Position numbers and translations under genes: made by a program. Positions 52,233 to 60,584 of a stretch of 64,000 nt of DNA are shown piece by piece (positions within the stretch are counted from its first letter, which is position 1; every line of letters begins with the position of its first letter). Source of the DNA: Nocardiopsis sinuspersici (lineage in GTDB: Bacteria; Actinomycetota; Actinomycetes; Streptosporangiales; Streptosporangiaceae); contig VWVT01000003.1 of the NCBI GenBank assembly GCA_008638415.1, forward strand, positions 124,001 to 188,000, given 5' to 3'. Below the pieces are notes generated by a model that saw nothing but the letters and a program-made list of their open reading frames with translations, was not told the DNA's origin and did not search any database.

Positions 52233-53615
52233 ATGGACGCACGCGCCTACATCGAGGCACACCGGGACGAGTTCGTCTCCTCCCTCAAGGAGTGGCTGGA
52301 GATCCCATCGATCTCCGCCGACCCCGCGCACCACGGCGACGTGCGCCGGTCCGCGCGGTGGCTCGCGGACCACCTCACCGCCACCGGCTTCCCCACCGTC
52401 GAGGTGTGGGAGACCCCCGGCCTGCCCGCCGTGTTCGCCGAGTGGCCCGCCGCCGACCCCGCCGCCCCCACCGTGCTCGTCTACGGCCACCACGACGTCC
52501 AGCCGGTCGACCCGGTCTCCGAGTGGGAGACCGACCCGTTCATGCCCACCGAGCGCGGCACCTCCCTGCACGCGCGCGGCGCCTCCGACGACAAGGGGCA
52601 GGTGCTCTTCCACGCCCTCGGCGTGAGCGCCGCCCTGGCCGCCTCCGGAGCCGACGCGCCGCCGGTCACGGTCAAGCTGCTCGTGGAGGGTGAGGAGGAG
52701 TCGGGGTCGGTGCACTTCGCCGAGCTGATGCGGGCCAACAGGGACCGCCTGGCCTGCGACGTCGCCGTCATCTCCGACACCACCATGTGGGCGGCCGACA
52801 CCCCGTCCATGTGCGTGGGCATGCGCGGCGTCACCGACGCCGAGATCAGCCTGTACGGCCCCGAGCGCGACCTGCACAGCGGATCCTTCGGCGGCGCGGT
52901 CCCCAACCCGCTCAAGGCCATGAGCGACCTGCTGTCCGGCCTGCACGACGAGGACGACCGCGTCGCCGTCCCGGGGTTCTACGACGGGGTGGTCGAGGCC
53001 GATCAGGCCGAACGCGACCTCATCGCCCAACTGCCCTTCGACGAGCGCGAGTGGCTGGCCACCGCCGCCTCCACCGCCACCTGGGGTGAGAAGGGACACA
53101 CCACGCTGGAGCGGATCTGGCTGCGCCCGACCGCCGAGATCAACGGCATGTGGGGCGGCCACACCGGCTCGGGCGGCAAGACGATCGTCCCCCGCTCCGC
53201 GCACGCCAAGGTCAGCTTCCGCCTGGTCCCCGGCCAGGAGCCGCTGCACGTGCAGGAGCGCGTCCGCGCCTACGTGGAGGCGGCCACCCCCGCCGGCCTG
53301 CGCGCCGAGACGGAGTTCAGCGGCCCCGGCGTGCGCGCCTGCGCCTCCGACCTGTCCTCCACCGCGCTGAAGGCGGCCCGTGCGTCCATGGAGCGCGCCT
53401 TCGGCACCCAGGTCCTGTTCACCCGCGAGGGCGGCAGCGGACCCGAGGCCGACATCGCCGACATCCTCGAAGCCCCGCTGGTGTTCGTCGCCGTCGGCCT
53501 GGACGAGGACCGCATCCACGCCCCCAACGAGAAGGTGGAGGTCCCCCTGTTGCTCAAGGGCGCCGAGAGCGCCGCCTACCTGTGGGAGGAACTCGGTACC
53601 GTCGGACTGGGGTGA
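52233..53615 (+). CDS. M20-family dipeptidase/metallopeptidase
   Basis: A 460-residue M20A/F peptidase. Metal-binding segments are VLVYGHHDVQPVDP, ARGASDDKGQ (bridging Asp), LLVEGEEESGS (catalytic Glu and ligand), ISDTTMW, the lid/dimerisation domain MRGVTDAEISLYGPERDLHSGSFGG and the last ligand in the C-terminal half. It resembles CNDP-type dipeptidases that hydrolyse dipeptides in the cytosol. ATG 52233 has AAGGA upstream. Confidence 0.92.
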   Translation: MDARAYIEAHRDEFVSSLKEWLEIPSISADPAHHGDVRRSARWLADHLTATGFPTVEVWETPGLPAVFAEWPAADPAAPTVLVYGHHDVQPVDPVSEWETDPFMPTERGTSLHARGASDDKGQVLFHALGVSAALAASGADAPPVTVKLLVEGEEESGSVHFAELMRANRDRLACDVAVISDTTMWAADTPSMCVGMRGVTDAEISLYGPERDLHSGSFGGAVPNPLKAMSDLLSGLHDEDDRVAVPGFYDGVVEADQAERDLIAQLPFDEREWLATAASTATWGEKGHTTLERIWLRPTAEINGMWGGHTGSGGKTIVPRSAHAKVSFRLVPGQEPLHVQERVRAYVEAATPAGLRAETEFSGPGVRACASDLSSTALKAARASMERAFGTQVLFTREGGSGPEADIADILEAPLVFVAVGLDEDRIHAPNEKVEVPLLLKGAESAAYLWEELGTVGLG

Positions 53616-53774
53616 CACCGGACGCGTACGGCCGCGCCGGAGCCCGCCCGCCGAGGGCGGCGGGAAGGAGACCGACGCGGCCGCGCGCCCCCGCCGGAGG
53701 CGTGCGGCCGCCACCGGTGTCGGCCCTGTAGCGCGGGACCGTGCCCTGCGGCCCCGCAGACCCCGGAAGGACCC

Positions 53775-54725
53775 ATGGACGCTGACGCGACTCCCTCCCT
53801 TTCCCGCTTCTCCGTCGACCCCGCCTCGCACCGGCGCCTGGACGACGCATGGCTGGCCGAGGCGTGGGCGGACCCCGCCGCGCGGGTCCTGGTCCTGGAG
53901 GGCGGTGATCCCGGCAGCCACGGCTGGCGGGCGCTCATGGCCAAGCAGTCCCGGGCACTGGTCACCACCGGTCCCACCTGCGAACTCGTGTTCACCACTC
54001 CCCGCGACGCACCCGAGGGCGAGCGCTACCTGCTCGGCACCGACGGCGAGCACGTCTACTTCGCGGTGCGCTCCACCCGGGAGCTGGCCGCCACGCCGCA
54101 GGCCGAGCCCGCGTCCCTGCGCGAGGTCGGAGCCCTGCTCGGCGACCGGGACACCGGCCTGCTGACCCGGGCCGTGGCCCTCGCCAACTGGAACGCCACC
54201 CACGGCTTCTGTCCCCGCTGCGGTTCTCCCACCACGGGGGCCGCCGCCGGGCACGTGCGCGTGTGCGAACGGGAGGGCAGCGAGCAGTACCCCCGGATGG
54301 ACCCGGCGGTGATCATGCTCGTGCACCGCGAACGCGACGGACGCGAGGAGATGCTGCTCGGCAACAACCCCAAGTGGGACGCCCGCCGCTTCTCGGTGCT
54401 GGCCGGGTTCGTCGACGCGGGGGAGTCGCTGGAACAGGCCGTGGTCCGCGAGGTCGCCGAGGAGGTGGGCATCGTGGTCGAGCGGCCGTGCTACCTGTCG
54501 TCCCAGCCCTGGCCGTTCCCGCGCAGCCTCATGGTGGGCTACACCGCGCGCGCCGTGGGCGAGACCGAGCGCACCGACGACGAGATCGCCGTCGCCCGCT
54601 GGTTCACCCGCCCCGAGCTGGCCGAGGCCGTGCACTCCGAGGAGATCGTGCTGCCCGGCCGGGTCTCGATCGCCCGCACCCTCATCGAGCACTGGTACGG
54701 CGCCGAGCTCCCCGGCGGCTGGTGA
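53775..54725 (+). CDS. nudC: NAD(+) diphosphatase NudC
   Basis: A 316-residue Nudix enzyme. The zinc-ribbon region CPRCG followed by VRVCEREG has three of the usual four cysteines, so zinc binding may be altered. The Nudix box GFVDAGESLEQAVVREVAEEVG is complete and followed by the NudC-specific SQPWPFPRSLM motif. It cleaves NAD(H) to NMN and AMP and can remove NAD caps from RNA. ATG 53775 follows AAGGACCC. It keeps the position of nudC between adnAB and mrx1-uvrD2 in mycobacteria. Confidence 0.93.
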   Translation: MDADATPSLSRFSVDPASHRRLDDAWLAEAWADPAARVLVLEGGDPGSHGWRALMAKQSRALVTTGPTCELVFTTPRDAPEGERYLLGTDGEHVYFAVRSTRELAATPQAEPASLREVGALLGDRDTGLLTRAVALANWNATHGFCPRCGSPTTGAAAGHVRVCEREGSEQYPRMDPAVIMLVHRERDGREEMLLGNNPKWDARRFSVLAGFVDAGESLEQAVVREVAEEVGIVVERPCYLSSQPWPFPRSLMVGYTARAVGETERTDDEIAVARWFTRPELAEAVHSEEIVLPGRVSIARTLIEHWYGAELPGGW

Positions 54726-54734
54726 CGGGACCCG

Positions 54735-54767
54735 CGCGGCCGGGCCTCCCGGCCCGGCCCGGCCGCG
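54735..54767. terminator. Terminator hairpin between convergent nudC and ANTAR genes
   Basis: CGCGGCCGGGCC pairs with GGCCCGG and GGCCGCG around a TCCC loop, with a short bulge, in the 48-bp gap between stops at 54725 and 54774. Confidence 0.65.
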
Positions 54768-54773
54768 TCCGCC

Positions 54774-55262
54774 TCAGCGGGGGCCGGGCGAGGCGTCCAG
54801 TTCGTCGGGCAGGGCGGTGAGGGGGCTCGTGCTGCTCTCCACCACGTCCAGCGCCAGGTCGGCCACCTTCCTGCCGCGCGAGCGCGCCGAGGAGCGCAGC
54901 CGCTCGAAGGCCTCGCGCGGCTCCATCGTGTGCCGCTCCGCCAGGACCCCGATCGCCTGCTCCACCACCACACGCGAGTGCAGGGCGTGCTCCAGCTGCG
55001 CGATGGTGTGCCGCAGCCGCTCGACCTCGGACGCCCCCTCGGGGGCGCGGCCGGGCGCCTGCGCGCGCGGGAGCCGGGCCCCCGACTCCCGGGACAGCAG
55101 GTCCGCCAGGACCATCGCGCTCACCAGGTCGGGCACCTCCTCGCCGCCGTCCACCCGCCACCCCGTCGGGGTGCGGCGGACCACGCCGAAGTCCACCGTG
55201 CCGGTGACCACCGTGTCATGAGGCCTCATGTCCTCCCCCAACTCCGCACTCCCCGTCGTCAT
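54774..55262 (-). CDS. ANTAR-domain RNA-binding regulator
   Basis: A 162-residue protein. The C-terminal ANTAR domain (about 85-150) has the long helix EVERLRHTIAQLEHALHSRVVVEQAIGVLAERHTMEPREAFERLRSSARSRGRKVADLALDVVE, ending in the antitermination-type fold. The N-terminal 80 residues show no GAF or receiver motif, so the input domain is minimal. ANTAR proteins bind dual-hairpin RNA and prevent termination. ATG 55262 follows GGAGG by 8 nt. Confidence 0.87.
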   Translation of the reverse strand: MTTGSAELGEDMRPHDTVVTGTVDFGVVRRTPTGWRVDGGEEVPDLVSAMVLADLLSRESGARLPRAQAPGRAPEGASEVERLRHTIAQLEHALHSRVVVEQAIGVLAERHTMEPREAFERLRSSARSRGRKVADLALDVVESSTSPLTALPDELDASPGPR

Positions 55263-55377
55263 CGTCCGAGCCTCCAAAGCCCGAGTGCCGTCGGAGGTGC
55301 ACGCCGGAGGCGGGCCCCATGACGGGGGCGGCGGCCGCGTCCCCCGGAGGGGAGGCGACCGGCGGCCCGCGTGCGTC

Positions 55378-55638
55378 CTACGACAGCTCGGCCAGTTTCT
55401 GCTTCACCTGAGCGAGAGACGGGTTGGTCATCGCCGATCCGTCGCCGAAGACCAGCGTCGGAACCGTCTGGTTCCCTCCGTTGGCCTTCATCACGAGTTC
55501 AGCGGCTTCCGGGTGCTCCTCGATGTTCACCTCGTGGCCGGTGATCCCCTCGCGGGAGAGCTGGCTCTTGAGCCGTTTGCAGTACCCGCACCACGGGGTG
55601 GTGTACATCGTGAACTGTCCGGTGTCAGCGCTCGTCAT
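55378..55638 (-). CDS. mrx1: Mycoredoxin (glutaredoxin-fold, CxxC)
   Basis: An 86-residue thioredoxin-fold protein with active site TPWCGYCKRLKSQL, then GNQTVPTLVFGDG and a C-terminal helix SLAQVKQKLAEL. It matches mycoredoxin-1, which reduces mycothiol mixed disulfides; M. tuberculosis Mrx1 lies beside uvrD2 in the same way. ATG 55638 is chosen (length near Mrx1); GTG 55647 is possible. It diverges from uvrD2 across 255 bp. Confidence 0.92.
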   Translation of the reverse strand: MTSADTGQFTMYTTPWCGYCKRLKSQLSREGITGHEVNIEEHPEAAELVMKANGGNQTVPTLVFGDGSAMTNPSLAQVKQKLAELS

Positions 55639-55893
55639 CTCGCTCACGCCCTTCCTACGTCTACGGTCGGTGGTTGCGTCCGGTCATCTCAACACCGAGG
55701 GGGCCGGACCGCTTCCCGTGACCGCGCGACACAACGTGGGACGCCTCACAAGCCCAACTGGTTCTGGAATGTCCGGCGCGCCGCGTGACCAGCGGTCCTC
55801 CGGAGCACGGGGGCCGATCCGCTCCCCGGCACGGCTGATACTTGAGAGACTGGGACGCCAGACCCATCCGCCCCGACCCGATGCAGGAGCACC

Positions 55894-58020
55894 ATGGACC
55901 CCGACCGCGTCCTGGAGGGACTGGACCCGGAGCAGACCCAGGCGGCGCGCGCCCTGCGCGGCCCCGTGTGCATCCTGGCCGGTGCCGGAACAGGGAAGAC
56001 CCGTGCCATCACCCACCGCATCGCGTACGCGGTCGCCAGCGGGGTGGTGTCCGAACAACAGGTTCTCGCGGTCACCTTCACCGCACGCGCCGCCGGCGAG
56101 ATGCGCGGCCGTCTGCGCGGTCTGGGCGCGCCCCGCGTGCAGGCCCGCACCTTCCACGCCGCCGCCCTGCGGCAGCTGTCCTTCTTCTGGCCGCAGGTCG
56201 TCGGCGGTGAGAAGCCCACCCTCGTCGAGAGCAAGATCCAGGCCGTCTCCCGCGCCGCCCACTCGGTCGGCCTGCAACCCGACCGCGCCGGCCTGCGCGA
56301 CCTCGCCAGCGAGATCGAGTGGGCCAAGGTCACCCAGGTGCGTCCCACCGACTACGACAAGGCCGTGGTCAAGGCGAGCCGCCAGCCCCCGATGCCCGCG
56401 GGCGAGGTGGCCCGCGTCTTCGAGGCCTACGAGGACCTGCGCCGCGAGCACAACCTGCTCGACTTCGAGTCGATGCTCGAACTCACCGCGGGCATGATCA
56501 ACGAGTATCCGGCCATCGCCCAGCGCGTGCGCGACCAGTACCGGTACTTCGTCGTCGACGAGTTCCAGGACGTCAACCCGCTCCAGCGGCTCCTGTTGGA
56601 CGCCTGGCTGGGCGACCGCGACGACCTGTGCGTGGTGGGAGACCCCAGCCAGACCATCTACTCCTTCGCGGGCGCCACCCCCGGCTACCTGACCGGGTTC
56701 GCCGCCCGCTACCCGCACGCCACCATGGTCGAGCTGGTGCGCGACTACCGCTCCACCCCGCAGGTGGTGCGGGTGGCCAACCACGTCATCGCCCAGGCGC
56801 GCGGCACCACCTCCGCCCGGCACCTGACCCTCCAGGCGCAGCGCCCGGACGGACCCGACCCGATGTACCAGGAGTACGAGGACGAGCCCGCCGAGGCCAC
56901 CGGGGTCGCCCGCAAGATCAGCGTCCTGATGGAGGGCGGCACCCCGGCCAGCGAGATCGCGGTGCTGGTGCGCACCAACGGCCAGTCGGCCGCCTACGAG
57001 CAGGCCCTGACCGACGAGGGCGTGCCGTTCACCATGCGCGGCACCACCCGCTTCTTCGAGCGCCCCGAGATCAAGCAGGCCGTGCACACCCTGCGCGGTG
57101 CCCGGCACGGCGCCGCGGGGGAGGAGGCCGACCCCCTGGTGCGCACGGTCCGCCAACTGCTCGGACAGCTCGGCCTGACCGAGAGCGCGCCCGAGGGCCG
57201 CCAGGCCCGCGAGCGCTGGGAGTCGCTGTCCGCGCTCGCCCAGCTGGCCGAGGACATGGCGGCCAAGCCGCGTCCCGACGGCGGCCCGGTGACCATGGCC
57301 GACTTCGTGGAGGAGCTGGACACGCGCATGGCCACCGAGCACGCGCCCGGCTTCGAGGGCGTCACCATCGCCTCCCTGCACTCGGCCAAGGGCCTGGAGT
57401 GGGACGCCGTCTTCCTGGTCGGCCTCACCGAGGGCATGATGCCGATCATCTACGCCGAGACCGACGAGCAGGTGGAGGAGGAGCGCCGCCTGTTCTACGT
57501 GGGTGTCACCCGGGCCCGCGAGCGCCTGATGATGTCGTGGTCCCTGGCCCGCTCACCCGGCGGCAGGAGGACCCGCAAGCCCTCCCGGTTCCTGGACGGG
57601 CTGCGGCCCGCCTCCCCGTCCACCTCCTCCCGGCGCGCCGAGCGCCGCAAGGGCGGCGTGGCCCGCTGCCGGGTGTGCGGCAACACCCTCGCCGACGCGG
57701 CCGAGCGCAAGCTGGGGCGCTGCCTGGACTGCCCGTCCAGCTACGACGAGGCCCTGCTGGAGCGGCTGCGCGACTGGCGCCGCGAGAGCGCACAGGAGCA
57801 GAAGGTGCCCGCCTACGTGATCTTCACCGACGCGACCCTCCAGGCCATCGCCGAGCAGGAGCCCACGAGCCTCACCCAGCTCTCGGCCGTGTCCGGTGTC
57901 GGCGCGGTGAAACTCGATCGCTACGGTGATGCGGTACTCGCGCTGGTGTCCGGCGCCGAACCGGCGGACGTCACGGGCGAACCGGTGGAGAAGAACGGGG
58001 AGGAAGCAGCGGATGAGTGA
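55894..58020 (+). CDS. uvrD2: UvrD2 ATP-dependent DNA helicase (tetracysteine + HRDC)
   Basis: A 708-residue SF1A helicase. Motifs are GAGTGKTRAI, VTFTARAAGEM, VVDEFQDVNPLQ, VGDPSQTIYSFAGA, LHSAKGLEWDAVF and YVGVTRARERLMM. Behind the motor lies the UvrD2-specific tetracysteine CRVCG ... CLDC, then an HRDC domain (LQAIAEQEPTSLTQLSAVSGVGAVKLDRYGDAVL). The combination is diagnostic of actinobacterial UvrD2. ATG 55894 follows AGGAGC. The stop overlaps the thioesterase gene by eight bases. Confidence 0.95.
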   Translation: MDPDRVLEGLDPEQTQAARALRGPVCILAGAGTGKTRAITHRIAYAVASGVVSEQQVLAVTFTARAAGEMRGRLRGLGAPRVQARTFHAAALRQLSFFWPQVVGGEKPTLVESKIQAVSRAAHSVGLQPDRAGLRDLASEIEWAKVTQVRPTDYDKAVVKASRQPPMPAGEVARVFEAYEDLRREHNLLDFESMLELTAGMINEYPAIAQRVRDQYRYFVVDEFQDVNPLQRLLLDAWLGDRDDLCVVGDPSQTIYSFAGATPGYLTGFAARYPHATMVELVRDYRSTPQVVRVANHVIAQARGTTSARHLTLQAQRPDGPDPMYQEYEDEPAEATGVARKISVLMEGGTPASEIAVLVRTNGQSAAYEQALTDEGVPFTMRGTTRFFERPEIKQAVHTLRGARHGAAGEEADPLVRTVRQLLGQLGLTESAPEGRQARERWESLSALAQLAEDMAAKPRPDGGPVTMADFVEELDTRMATEHAPGFEGVTIASLHSAKGLEWDAVFLVGLTEGMMPIIYAETDEQVEEERRLFYVGVTRARERLMMSWSLARSPGGRRTRKPSRFLDGLRPASPSTSSRRAERRKGGVARCRVCGNTLADAAERKLGRCLDCPSSYDEALLERLRDWRRESAQEQKVPAYVIFTDATLQAIAEQEPTSLTQLSAVSGVGAVKLDRYGDAVLALVSGAEPADVTGEPVEKNGEEAADE

Positions 58021-58924
58021 TCGCGCGGCCGCGCAGTTGCGGGGACAGTCCCTCGCCGACCTGTTGACGGTGCTGGACCTGGAGCGGATCGAGGACAACA
58101 TCTTCCGGGGCAGCAGCCCCAAGGAGGGTCCGCAGCGGGTCTTCGGCGGCCAGGTCGCCGGGCAGGCACTGGTCGCGGCGGGGCGCACCGTCCCGGTCGA
58201 GCGCTACGTGCACTCCCTGCACGCGTACTTCATCCGCCCGGGCGACCCGTCGGTGCCGATCGTCTACGAGGTGGACCGGGTCCGCGACGGGCGCTCGTTC
58301 ACCACCCGCCGGGTGGTGGCCATCCAGCACGGCAAGCCGATCTTCACCCTGTCGGCCTCCTTCCACAAGGAGGAGCCGGGTCTGAACCATCAGGTCCCCA
58401 TGCCCGACGTCCCTCCGCCCGAGGACCTGCCGAGCACGCGCGAACGCCTGCAGGACGAGTTCGGAAGGGTGCCCGGATTCGTGCGCTGGCACCCCATCGA
58501 GCTGCGCCCGGTGGGTCCGATGTCCTACGAGGCCGAGCGCGACCCGAGCCTGCGCACCGAGACCAACCCGGTGTGGCTGAAGGTGAACGGCAAGCTGCCC
58601 GACGATCGGCTCACCCAGGTGTGCCTGATGACCTACGCCTCGGACATGACCCTGCTGGACACCGTGCTGCTGCGGCACGGCCGGTCCTTCGCGGGCATCT
58701 CCATGGCCAGCCTCGACCACGCGATGTGGTTCCACCGGCCCTTCCGCGCCGACGAGTGGCTGCTGTACGCACAGGAGGCCCCGACCGCGCAGGGCGCGCG
58801 CGGGCTGGCGCGGGGCCTGGTGTACACGCGCGACGGGGACCTCGTGTGCTCGGTGATGCAGGAGGGGCTGATCCGCGTGGTGGACGCCGAGGGCTGGTCC
58901 GACGCCCTGCCCGGCTCGCTCTAG
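58013..58924 (+). CDS. tesB: Acyl-CoA thioesterase II (TesB family)
   Basis: A 303-residue double hot-dog thioesterase: RVFGGQVAGQALVAAGRTVP, HSLHAYFIRPGD, DGRSFTTRRVVAIQHGKPIFTLSASF, YASDMTLLDTVLLRHG, ASLDHAMWFHRPF and SVMQEGLIR are family-typical, including the catalytic Asp-Thr-Gln set. It hydrolyses medium/long-chain acyl-CoA. ATG 58013 has GGGGAGGAAGC upstream and overlaps uvrD2 by eight bases. A strong hairpin follows. Confidence 0.93.
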   Translation: MSDRAAAQLRGQSLADLLTVLDLERIEDNIFRGSSPKEGPQRVFGGQVAGQALVAAGRTVPVERYVHSLHAYFIRPGDPSVPIVYEVDRVRDGRSFTTRRVVAIQHGKPIFTLSASFHKEEPGLNHQVPMPDVPPPEDLPSTRERLQDEFGRVPGFVRWHPIELRPVGPMSYEAERDPSLRTETNPVWLKVNGKLPDDRLTQVCLMTYASDMTLLDTVLLRHGRSFAGISMASLDHAMWFHRPFRADEWLLYAQEAPTAQGARGLARGLVYTRDGDLVCSVMQEGLIRVVDAEGWSDALPGSL

Positions 58925-58970
58925 CGGGGTACGCCCCGGCGAGGCGTGCCCGGCACACGCGCTCCCGGCC

Positions 58971-59015
58971 GCACACGAGGCCCTGGTCACCGGTGGTGAC
59001 CAGGGCCTCGTGTGC
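58971..59015 (+). terminator. Strong terminator hairpin after tesB
   Basis: Perfect 21-bp stem (left arm begins GCACACGAGGCCCTGGTCACC) with a GGT loop, isolating uvrD2-tesB from the whiB7 promoter. No T-tract. Confidence 0.85.
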
Positions 59016-59106
59016 GCGGCGGGGCCGGACGGCCGGATGGAAACGCTCCCAGAGACCGCCCCATTCCCGTGGACACGTGGCCGGATGCGGACGTTTTCGC
59101 AGGTCG

Positions 59107-59144
59107 AAAATAGGTTGCTCTCTTCAGCGGGGCGGTCATAGTCT
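59107..59144 (+). promoter_or_regulatory. whiB7 promoter with AT-rich activator element
   Basis: AAAATA (59107-59112) sits 2 bp before -35 TTGCTC (59115-59120), an 18-bp spacer follows, then -10 TAGTCT (59139-59144). An AT-rich patch immediately upstream of the -35 is the known binding signature of WhiB7, which activates its own promoter. Transcription should start near 59151, giving a leader of about 635 nt. Confidence 0.75.
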
Positions 59145-59221
59145 GTACACCGTCGCAATGACCGCTCCCGGCGAGGGTGAAAGATTCCCGTCGCCCGACC
59201 GTGAAGGAGGTGCCCGATCAA

Positions 59222-59581
59222 ATGACCAGCATCACGGAAACCATCGGCTTCATCGCTGGCTCTGCCATGCCGTCGCGTCGACTGTCCCTGACGGCTGTTC
59301 CGGGCATCGCCCTGGGCGGTCGCGTGCGCGCCCTCGCCTCGTCCGGCGAGTGCACCGCCACCGGTACCGGCGTCGGCAACGGCACCACCGGTGGGTTCGG
59401 AGGCCTCGGCTTCCGTCTCCCGCTGCTGGGGTCCCGGCTCGAGCGGACCGGTCACGGCAGTGGTGTGCCCGCTGAGTCCGAGCTGGCCCTTGGCTGGGGC
59501 GAGCCCATGTCGAAGCACGCAGAAGCCACCCAGCGCCGCTATGGCGTACCGGGGGAGTGTCCACGGAGAATTCCGGCCTAG
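59222..59581 (+). CDS. Leader ORF (uORF) of whiB7
   Basis: A 119-codon frame with a near-consensus AAGGAGGTG upstream of ATG 59222, located wholly in the whiB7 leader. The product (MTSITETIGFIAGSAMPSRR at its start, then LTAVPGIALGGR and a Gly/Thr-rich middle) resembles no enzyme. It ends with TAG 29 nt before an intrinsic terminator. whiB7/wblC genes in mycobacteria and Streptomyces are controlled by translation of an upstream ORF, so ribosome stalling by antibiotics here probably blocks terminator formation. It is longer than I would expect for a leader peptide. Confidence 0.7.
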   Translation: MTSITETIGFIAGSAMPSRRLSLTAVPGIALGGRVRALASSGECTATGTGVGNGTTGGFGGLGFRLPLLGSRLERTGHGSGVPAESELALGWGEPMSKHAEATQRRYGVPGECPRRIPA

Positions 59582-59609
59582 AGCAGGACAGGCCGAGAGT
59601 TTCGACCGT

Positions 59610-59647
59610 GGCCGCGGACCCCGACACAGGGGCCGCGGCCTTCTTTG
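59610..59647 (+). terminator. Intrinsic attenuator terminator in the whiB7 leader
   Basis: Stem GGCCGCGG/CCGCGGCC extended by CCCC/GGGG with one bulged A, loop GACACA, followed directly by TTCTTTGT. It lies after the uORF and 139 nt before whiB7. A second hairpin CCTCGTCCC/GGGACGAGG is at 59663-59683. Confidence 0.8.
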
Positions 59648-59786
59648 TATCTCCGTCCGTTTCCTCGTCCCCCAGGGACGAGGGAAGGCCGGCGGCATCG
59701 CAAGTCCAGGTCCCTCACCGGATCGGTTCCGGTGACCCATCACCGACCGCGTTGTACGAAACGATCAAAGATCTTGGAGGGCACCG

Positions 59787-60065
59787 ATGCTTGCGTCGGT
59801 CCTGGAAACGCCCTGGCTGTCCGACACCGAGGTTCCCTGCCGCCTGGAGCCCGACCTGTTCTTCGCGGAGGCTCCCGCCGACGTCGAGGCGGCCAAGGCC
59901 GTCTGCGGCGCGTGCCCCGTCCGGGAGCAGTGCCTGGCCGACGCGCTGGAGCGCCGGGAGCCGTGGGGCGTCTGGGGCGGGCAGTTGCTCGTCTCCGGAC
60001 AGGTGGTGGCGCGCAAGCGCCCCAGGGGCCGCCCCCGGAAGAACCCCGCCCCGGTCGCGGCCTGA
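59787..60065 (+). CDS. whiB7: WhiB7 (WblC) iron-sulfur transcriptional regulator of intrinsic antibiotic resistance
   Basis: A 92-residue Wbl protein. Four cluster cysteines (VPCRLE, VCGACPVREQC in C ... C-x2-C-x5-C), the turn motif EPWGVWGG and a C-terminal AT-hook KRPRGRPRKN are all present; the AT-hook is specific to WhiB7. It binds the principal sigma factor and activates resistance genes and redox functions after ribosome-targeting stress. ATG 59787 follows GGAGG by 6 nt. Expression is governed by the leader upstream. Confidence 0.95.
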   Translation: MLASVLETPWLSDTEVPCRLEPDLFFAEAPADVEAAKAVCGACPVREQCLADALERREPWGVWGGQLLVSGQVVARKRPRGRPRKNPAPVAA

Positions 60066-60120
60066 CAGAGCCCGGACAGAAGACCTCCCGAACCACACAG
60101 ACCTCAGAGGACCGAAGAAG

Positions 60121-60282
60121 ATGACGATGTTGAACCTCATTCGCGTGGTCGAGCAGAGAGACGTCGAGACGCGGTACGTGCAGCAGAGGAAGCTCACCGC
60201 CCGACAGGTGCGCGCCCGCCAGCGCGAGGAGCGCAGGATGGAACTGGCGCTCATGGAAATCGCGTGGTCACGTCTGTGTTGA
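60121..60282 (+). CDS. Small basic protein downstream of whiB7
   Basis: A 53-residue reading frame (MTMLNLIRVVEQRDVETRYV at its start) with a highly charged helical centre (LTARQVRARQREERRMELALMEIAW). It begins 55 nt after the whiB7 stop, with only a GAAGAAG ribosome binding site. Codon usage looks coding and it may be co-transcribed with whiB7. I recognise no family. Confidence 0.45.
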   Translation: MTMLNLIRVVEQRDVETRYVQQRKLTARQVRARQREERRMELALMEIAWSRLC

Positions 60283-60584
60283 CGTCGCGCCGCGCGGTGG
60301 AGTGACGGGACGCCCGTCGTCCCGAGCCGATCCGAGGCCGGACGGAACCTCCTGGGGGGTAACCGTTCGGCCTCTTTTGTGTATCTATATGATAAAAAGA
60401 AAGCTTCGAAAACCCTCGTGGTGTCCCGTCCCACAGCCGAAAAACGGTGCTGGTCAGAGCGGAATGTGCTACGGGGCCGGATTTTTCGGCCACGTTCCGC
60501 GAATCAGGAATCCGGTGAAACCCGGGACATAACCGGGCAAGGTACACCTGTGCGGGAGCGCCTCGCTCGGCTACCGTAAAGTTC
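60283..60584. promoter_or_regulatory. 302-bp intergenic region upstream of metallopeptidase, with AT-rich core
   Basis: Contains an unusually AT-rich tract at 60372-60412 (with TATGAT as a candidate -10), a hairpin GGCCG/CGGCC near 60474-60490 and TACCGT at 60572-60577, the probable -10 of the leaderless gene at 60585. No supported coding sequence. Confidence 0.5.

Noticed and set aside
53680..53774. Palindromic GCGGCCGC sequences before nudC as a regulatory site
   Set aside because: Such palindromes are frequent by chance at this GC content, and position relative to a promoter is unclear.
60302..60532. 76-codon frame before the metallopeptidase gene
   Set aside because: Spans the AT-rich patch and hairpin, has poor codon bias and no similarity to any family I know.
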